Of a stretch of 64,000 nucleotides of DNA, positions 57,401 through 64,000 are shown piece by piece. The translations under genes and the position numbers were made by a program. Each line of letters starts with the position of its first letter. Position 1 is the first letter of the stretch. Source of the DNA: Rhinopomastus cyanomelas (lineage: Eukaryota > Chordata > Aves > Bucerotiformes > Rhinopomastidae); contig VXBP01009023.1 of NCBI GenBank assembly GCA_013400115.1, forward strand, positions 1-64,000. Direction: 5' to 3'. The notes below the pieces were generated by a model. That model was not told the DNA's origin, did not search any database, and worked only from the letters and a program-made list of their open reading frames with translations.

Positions 57401-60400
57401 TTTCTATTTCACATGCAGTCTGCTATCACAGAGCCTCTGCGTGCTGGCCTGTCAGAAATCCTACTAACGGTCGTAATAATTTTCTTGATTGATGGTTGGT
57501 TTTTCGTCTTCTCTTTCCTTTGTATGATTTATTTTCTGTATGGGCAAAATGTATGATAAGACATTTCTGGAGCTATTTAATGATGTTTTCTGTTGTAGAC
57601 ATTATTGAGATGTGCAAATTTGATGTGAAGATCTTACTGACCCTTCTGGGAAATCTTTGCTCTGCCTTTGTATCTCATGATAGATTCATTCACCTGTTGT
57701 TTCAGACATTCCTAGCAATGAATTAAAATAAATATCTCATCACAAATGCCTGCAGATCCTCTAGATGTATTTCTGATGGCTGACTGCACAAATGTTTTAT
57801 TTTTCAATCCGTTTAACACGAACTTGTTTGCCCTGCTTCCTGGCATTGGAGAAACACTTTGATTTCCGAATGCTGAATTAAAAATGGCTTCTATTGTTTA
57901 AAAGATGCAAAAATGTATCATTTGTTCTAACACAAGATTTGTAAATCATTGAATTTCAGGGAAGATGAATCATTAGCCAAAGTGCAGACTGCTCCAGAGG
58001 TCATATTTAATTTATTTTCAAAGCCTTCATTTGTGCTTTTTAGTCCAGTATGTCATAAGTTATTCAATACACAAAGGTGTCTACTTATGTCTCACAATAA
58101 TTAAGCTGATTAAGTCATATTATCACTAACAAGAAGCATTAATTTCACTTGAGTGAACGGTGCAAACAGAGTCAGTGACATTTCCACCACTTAGATTGAA
58201 AACGCATTATAAGCAAACTGGGGACACAAAAGCTTCACTTAGTGCAGGCCTGTTTCTGCATCTGATCTCTGTGGAAGAGTTGGCAACTGATGTTTTCAGA
58301 GCAGTAAAAAAAAAAAGAAAAGGTGCAAAGGAGCAGAGAAAATCAGCTCGTGACAATCATGCAAACCATTTCTCAGTCTGGCAGAGGCTAAATTATTATG
58401 ACAAAAGCTAAAGGATATTTATTTCTACAAAACCTCTACTGAGATCAAAAAGGAAGCAGGAGAAGGGATCCAGCTAGGAACAGCAGGCTGCTCTGTAGAG
58501 TGAGTCTGGGGAGATATTTAAGACACTGAAGCAATTTGAAAAGAAATTAGGATGGACCTTGACCCAGTCTTTGCTAAATTAAGGTGTATTTTTTCCAGCA
58601 TCTTCGAGTGAGAGAGGAGAAGCAAAGTCCTAGCATCTTTGGAGATGATAATTAACAACTGTGTGCCTCAGACTTCATTGTTAATTAACCACCAAGTGCC
58701 ACAGACTTTGGGCTGGATCCAGAGCCCTGCTCAGACTCCTACCAGTACAAATGGATTTTAGCTCTATCTTGCACATACTGACCCCTCTGGGGAGATTAGA
58801 TCTCCTGTGTTCAAGGCTCTTCTCAGCCCAGCCTGACTGCATGCAGAGTGCTGTGTCCTCACTAAGGTTTCCTGGGGGCTTCACTGGCTGCTACTCTACT
58901 CCACGTGTGACTAGAGTAGATCTGGGCAGCAACCCCTCTGGTTCTTTCTCTCTGGCCTCTTTTCTTTCTTCATCTGGATTAATTTTGTCTCTCTTGTATA
59001 GGCTTTCAAGTCATTACAGTGATATAAGTAACGTTTCCATCCAAAGAATCTATTCAGCACTAGCAAGAGCATGAAAAGCCTTTATTTGTGCCGGTGCCCA
59101 GAAGCACTGTGTGCCTGCCTAGCATGGCCTGCAGCATCTTGCAGCCAAGTGCACCACATGGCAGCCTTCCCACTGTTGTAGAAGCAAATCTCAAGCTGGC
59201 TGGCAGGTCCCTGAAAGCCAGATTCGCCTCTAGATCTCTGAGAGATCTGGAATGTATGAGAAGGGCATATAGAGAGCATGCTGTGGAGTATGTCTCCAAA
59301 GAGTCTCTCATGCCCAGTGCATTACCAGGCTACAGAAAGCAGCTAATGTTTACCAACTGTGCAGAAGTGTAAGCACAGGAAATGTTGTTAAAATAACTGG
59401 TTGTAGGGCAAAGACCTTGCATTTTTAATGACACCCTGTCCCTGCAGGAGATGGTCTGAGATCTCACCTATTAGATGGACGATTTTGACCAAGCATGCCC
59501 TTGAATAAGGAGTAGTGCTATGGCTGAAGCATGTGCTCTGTTCCCCTAAAGCAAGTCCCTTTTTATTGCCCTTTCTATCAGTATGTTGATTGAGGAGAAA
59601 GATTGAGTCTGAGCTCTTGTCTATGCAGGATTTCTTTCAACAAAGACAAAGGAGATCCTCGACAATGTGAGGTGCTGGGGCTGGAACAGGGGACTGTGTT
59701 GACCCTCAGATTGATGACTTTTGCAAGAAGCCTGACCTGAACATGCAAACCTGGGAATCACCCAAGGCACGGGTGTGTATGTGCGTGTCTCTCTCATCTC
59801 CTGGGCTAAGGATGGCCAGAAGTAATAAGAGGGGAGAGAAAAGGGAGAAGAGAGCCATCAGCTGAGCCTTAGTAGAAGGGGGTTTAAAAAATGCAAAGAA
59901 AATAAACTGGAGAAGGACAGTCTTGCAGGAAGTAGCAAAAACTGCCCTCTTGGCTGCTCAGTCCCACAAATTTCCAGAGATGCAAAGTATTGCTTTCAAA
60001 TGCCCATGATTTTGGGGATTAATCTTGAGATCAGTTTATTTACCTTTGGCAATCAGAAACAAATTGCTGGCTCTGTGCATTTGGTCAGACTCTGGACAAC
60101 ACAAAGCACGTATACAGGGTTCTTGTGCTGTGTGAGTTAAACCACAGCTACCAGCTTGGCCCTGCTGCGGAGGGGCTGCGGCTGAGCCTCTGTGGGCTCA
60201 CTGGAGAGGGGTTGGAGTCCTGTCTAGTGCCTGACTGACACCACCTGAAAATGGCACCGAAGATAATGACAGAGCTAGTACAGGAGAGGCCAGCAGTGAG
60301 TTGGGTCCATCTTATGATCTTATTACTTTTTGGGGCTGTTATTAATTTTATTTTATCACTTTGCATTATTCTCTTGAAGCACTGAGAGGGGCTAATGCTG

Positions 60401-61264
60401 TACAGAGCTTTCAGGCAGTGTCTGCTTTGAGCTCTTTTTACCCTTAGCACTCTGTAGACACCACTGAAGAATGCACTTAGCAACATCAAATCCTTCATCC
60501 TACTGTCTAATTGGGACATGGAGTATTTCATCTACTTACAGTCAGGCAGATGTGAGCTGGGACTGAAGTCACCAGAAGCAGCCGGGTCACTTTCATGTCC
60601 AAAGCACTGTCCTCTGCTCCTGTGGGGCTCTTCTCAGTGTTCCCTGCCCTTTGCTTCCACTAAAGAGCCTGCTACCCACTTGTAGACAAGGACTTTTCTG
60701 GGTTAATCCCAGAAGCTGCATTGCAGCCTCTCCAAGCCAGTCACTAACAAGCAGAGGGTAAGAGAAGGAGAATAAAGGCATAGCCATCTCTGGACTTAAT
60801 CCAAAGCTGAACATCAAGTTAAGAGTCATCCCACCAGCAGATATAGGCTTATCCTTTCCCAAGCAGCTGGTCCCCACATCTGACACACATCCAGGTTATC
60901 TCTGCTGCTCCTAAGACCTGCTGGTGGGTGGCAAGCATCCAGGGGAAAACTTCAGTAATCCATAGGACACAATGACAATAATAAGTCATTACTGACAGAT
61001 CCAGCAGTTCAGAGTCCTTCATGACATCTCCAGCACACAGCTTCTCCTGGACATGACCCCAAAATTGTTCTGAATCCAAAGAAGCAGGGGAAAGGACAGT
61101 GAGCCCCTAGTATCCAGGTTAAGTGAATAACATGATCTCTTCTGGGCTGATCCAGCAACTAAGGCGGCCAGAGGGACACACATGTCTCCTGGAGCCAAGA
61201 GCTTTACTCCAAGAGCTGAGCTGCTGTCATATGCAGCTCAGGGAGATCCAGGAGCCAGGGTGAG
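54411..61264. other. Flank, no gene recognised
   Basis: About 6.9 kb with no convincing exon. Frames are short and lack family signatures. 59080-59340 is open for about 80 codons on both strands but I see no domain or splice support. Confidence 0.4.
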
Positions 61265-62428
61265 CTATTAAAATAAAATTTATTGGTACAAATCAGACAT
61301 CAAGAAACAAACTTGGTTTAGAAAGAGCTGTCACGTTCTGCACAAATGGGTTGGAAACAAACTGTCCTGTGACAGTAGTGATTTGCAATACTGGCAGATA
61401 GACTGAGTAAACACGTGTAGGGTGAGCAGAGCAGGGAAGAGACTGTTCTGAGGCTGGACTCCTGCCCTTGAGGGGGCCTCAGTGTCAGTTAAAAGTCCTC
61501 AAAGAGAAGCAGGACACAGAGATATATGTACTATGTAGCTTGGGCTCCCAGTGCAGGAGTTCCCCCAGGCATTCAAGACTTGGGGCAAACAGATCTGGGT
61601 GAGGGCAGGGAGAGGATGGAGGAGGACTGTCACCTGTGTTGGTGCCCGTCCAATGGCTGGAAGGTATCATTCAGATTGTGTTGCCTTGAGCTAGAGTTAC
61701 CCAGCAGAGCCTCACCTTATGCATCTTTCAGTTGCTTAAGCAATGTGTGTGTTCCAACCCCTGCTGCTCCTGGAGCACAGACTGGCTGAGTCCCAAACCC
61801 TGGCTGTGTCCCAGACCTTGGGTCTCCAGCCTTGCAAGAGCTGGTTCAGGGTTTGAAGGGAAGTGTCTGTAATGACTCAGCTTTGCATGCACTTCCCAGA
61901 GAAGATAGATGCTCATGGCTGCTCTGGACATGCAACACATGAATCTCAAGGCCGAAGCAATAGCCGCTGCCCTAGTAGAATGGTAAGGCTTGGCTGAACC
62001 AGCCTTGGTCTGTGTACATTTTCCATGTCTACTGGGACAGAAACACAGGCATGCAGCTCAGTACATTCACACAGCCAGACAAGACAAAAAAGTGACAATG
62101 TGGATGGCCCATAAGGGTGCACAGGAATGAGGAAACTCAGGGCAGATTAATTTAAATCTGGTCATATGGATCGCAAATGGTACCTTCTGTCAATACAACT
62201 CTGCAGGACAGTATAGGATAAATACCCTCCCCCCGGGTTCCACATCACTATCACTTTTTAGCCTCTCGCTCCTTAAATCATTGCCCTATGCTCTGTTGAG
62301 CCACTATCCTGGAAGCCCCAAGAGGTCCTGAGTTGTCCAGCTGTGTTCTGCAGGTGGACCTAGAAGTTGAAGTAATGCAAGTAATTCCCAGGACATTGGG
62401 AAGGGCCATCCAGGCTCAGCACCAATTG
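61265..62428 (-). other. Probable 3'UTR of the unidentified minus-strand gene
   Basis: Sequence between the stop codon at 62429 and an AATAAA signal (minus strand 61284-61279). No other coding signal is seen. Inferred from position only. Confidence 0.5.
61279..61284 (-). terminator. Putative polyadenylation signal AATAAA
   Basis: Plus-strand TTTATT. It lies about 1.15 kb downstream of the stop codon on the minus strand, in an A/T-rich setting. Other AATAAA hexamers further left cannot be excluded. Confidence 0.4.
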
Positions 62429-63184
62429 CTATTTCAAGTCATTGTTGATAACCACACTGTCATGCATGTCACAATAAGTTGTCATCTTCTTCCTCTTGCC
62501 AAAGGTGGAGAAGCTGTTCTTGTTCTCCCGACCCAGGAAGAGGGGACCATCTTTGCTGGAAAGTAGAGTTGGGGTGCCAGGAATGTAGACATTATGTTGA
62601 TAATCCAGAGCTGTGATGTGCCCAGGGTACAAGGGGCCGTACTGGGGTGTCCAGATGCTGCTAGCACCTGCTGAAGCCTTCTGAAACTCTGAAGGAAAGA
62701 TGAAAGCAAGACTGTTATAGCGGAGATTATATCCATAGTTCAGAGTGAGACAATCACAAACATGTCCCAGGGTACAAGCCTGTTGCCATGTGTCACCAAC
62801 CTCCCTTCTGGAGCCTGGACAGCCTCTCCACCCCGCAAAACTCTACTACTGCTAAGCATGTGTCCCCTCACTTGCACCTCCACCAAGCAAAAAGTGACTC
62901 AAATCTTCACAGCCTCAGGCCCCAGTACTAACCAGACACAGGGGTCACCAATGTGCACAGCCTCTCATGCTCTTTCTGGAGGGCTCTGCGGATTTCTCCC
63001 ATGTCCTCCAAGCTCTGGGAACTAAAGAGGAAATACCGGTTCACAGCTTTGTTGCAGATAACCTCTCCATCCCTGCATCCACCTTCCACCCACTCCCTCT
63101 GTTCCTGCAGTGCTGGATTTGGTACCTCTTTAGGGCAGGTCGCTGTGTGCTTGGAGGCAACATGTCCATGTTGGGCTGCTTGAT
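62429..63184 (-). CDS. Last three exons of an unidentified gene
   Basis: Three minus-strand exons, join(63126..63184, 62933..63021, 62429..62688), have acceptor/donor pairs and fully compatible phases. Exon 1 (59 bp, after TGTTTTCCAG) starts phase 0 and ends two bases into a codon at GTACCA. Exon 2 (89 bp, after CTCTTTAG) supplies one base and ends one base into a codon at GTTAGT. Exon 3 (260 bp, after CTTTCCTTCAG) supplies two bases and ends at TAG. The joined tail is about 135 residues: charged helix-like SLEDMGEIRRALQKEHERL, then a Pro/Tyr/Gly-rich part (YIPGTPTLLSSKDGP), a basic KRKK and the C-terminus DSVVINNDLK. It has no transmembrane segment. It could be a cytoplasmic tail, but I do not recognise the protein. 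The 5' part lies beyond the right edge. Confidence 0.7.
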
Positions 63185-64000
63185 CTGGAAAACACAGGGA
63201 AGGACAAGGCCAGTTATTGGGACCCTCAATCAGCCCGGTGCTGTCAGCACAATGCTCCAGCAGACTGGGAGGCAGGATACCTTCTCCTTTTCCCCATGCT
63301 TATTGTTCACAACAGAGCAGTACATTCCCATTTTAGGGAAACTGAGACAGTGCTGAACCAGCCTGTTCACTTCTGGACCTTCCCCACCCTCCTGAAACAG
63401 TGGAGTTGTCAGGCTTGCTCTTTGTTTCTTAATTACCAAGGCAAATTGCCAAGGTCTTCAGGGGAGAGAGAGGGGGGCTTTTCCTATTTTTCTCAATATT
63501 AAAAAGCCCTTTTTATTTTGCATCTGCAATGACAACACAACCTAGGGGAGAGAAGCAGAAACTGGCTGAAAATGGTGTACTGGGGTGAGGGTAGCAAACA
63601 CCTAGGGGAAAATCCCATTAACATATTAAAGAAGTGAGTCCAGCAGTGCCAGGAGGCATGTGGGGAAAGCCTCCTGGCAGCAAGTCTTGGGCTCTCCTTG
63701 GAAGAGCTGTTTTATTAAAAGTCAAATGTAAGTGGATTAGACGCCTCATCACTCTCCATCCTTGTAATCGTGTTTCGGAAAGAGTCTCTCATTGGGAAAA
63801 TTAGATGTCCCTCATTTCAATACCTAACAAATGTTGACATCAAAATCCCACCCGAACAACCCCATTCTCTCCTTACTGGCACAGTCTGTTATGGCACAGT
63901 GGCCAGGCTTGGGTGCCAGAACTGGGTGCACAAATGGTGCCACAGGGGACAGGATCAGCCCTGGGTATGGCAGTGGGACATTGCAGATCCCTGCTAGCAA
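63185..64000 (-). other. Intron of the unidentified gene, possible further exon
   Basis: No clear exon. A donor-like GCCA|GTAAGG on the minus strand at about 63879 could end an exon reaching towards the window edge, but its reading frame is not convincing. Confidence 0.3.

Overview
The window is vertebrate nuclear DNA, most likely from a bird. It carries part of the clustered protocadherin alpha (PCDHA) locus on the minus strand, with CR1 LINEs whose 3' ends have the avian-type ATTCTATG octamer repeats. Six tandem single-exon 'variable' genes lie head to tail. In transcription order (right to left) they are V1 42352-44835, V2 34482-36962, V3 26323-28797, V4 20934-22714 (assembly gap), V5 14431-16908 and V6 4987-7033 (broken at one N). 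Each encodes a signal peptide, six cadherin (EC) domains, one transmembrane helix and a short variable cytoplasmic tail, and stops at a phase-0 splice donor. In mammals such exons are joined to three shared constant exons. Those exons, the C-type exons and the downstream enhancers are not in the window and would lie to its left. The window begins inside the promoter element of a seventh exon whose coding part is off the left edge.

Each exon heads a repeat unit of about 6-7 kb after later insertions are subtracted. From the ATG going upstream, a unit holds a GC-rich 5'UTR, a promoter element (the CSE/CGCT box; seven copies), about 0.8-1.2 kb of DNA that is purine-rich on the gene strand with at least two further conserved blocks, and AT-rich intergenic DNA with a nested subrepeat of about 0.95-1 kb. 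The units are mosaics: EC2-EC3, the 5'UTR and the 3' flank each group the exons differently, the pattern expected from gene conversion and unequal exchange. EC1 and EC4 to the tail are nearly identical, while diversity sits in EC2-EC3 and peaks in one short EC2 loop.

Mobile elements have landed in the array and can be timed against paralogous empty sites. They are a 460-bp hAT-type DNA transposon with 8-bp target duplications (25270-25729), three clean CR1 insertions (31626-32777, 32805-33014, 38209-39394) and older CR1 remnants. Three assembly defects affect interpretation: N at 5746, Ns 21529-22193 and Ns 38681-38955.

Right of about 46.9 kb the array ends. The flank holds a CpG-rich, ETS-site promoter-like region (about 49.5-49.72 kb), CR1 remnants, long stretches with nothing recognisable and, at 62429-63184, the last three coding exons of another minus-strand gene. 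Its splice phases fit, but I could not identify it.
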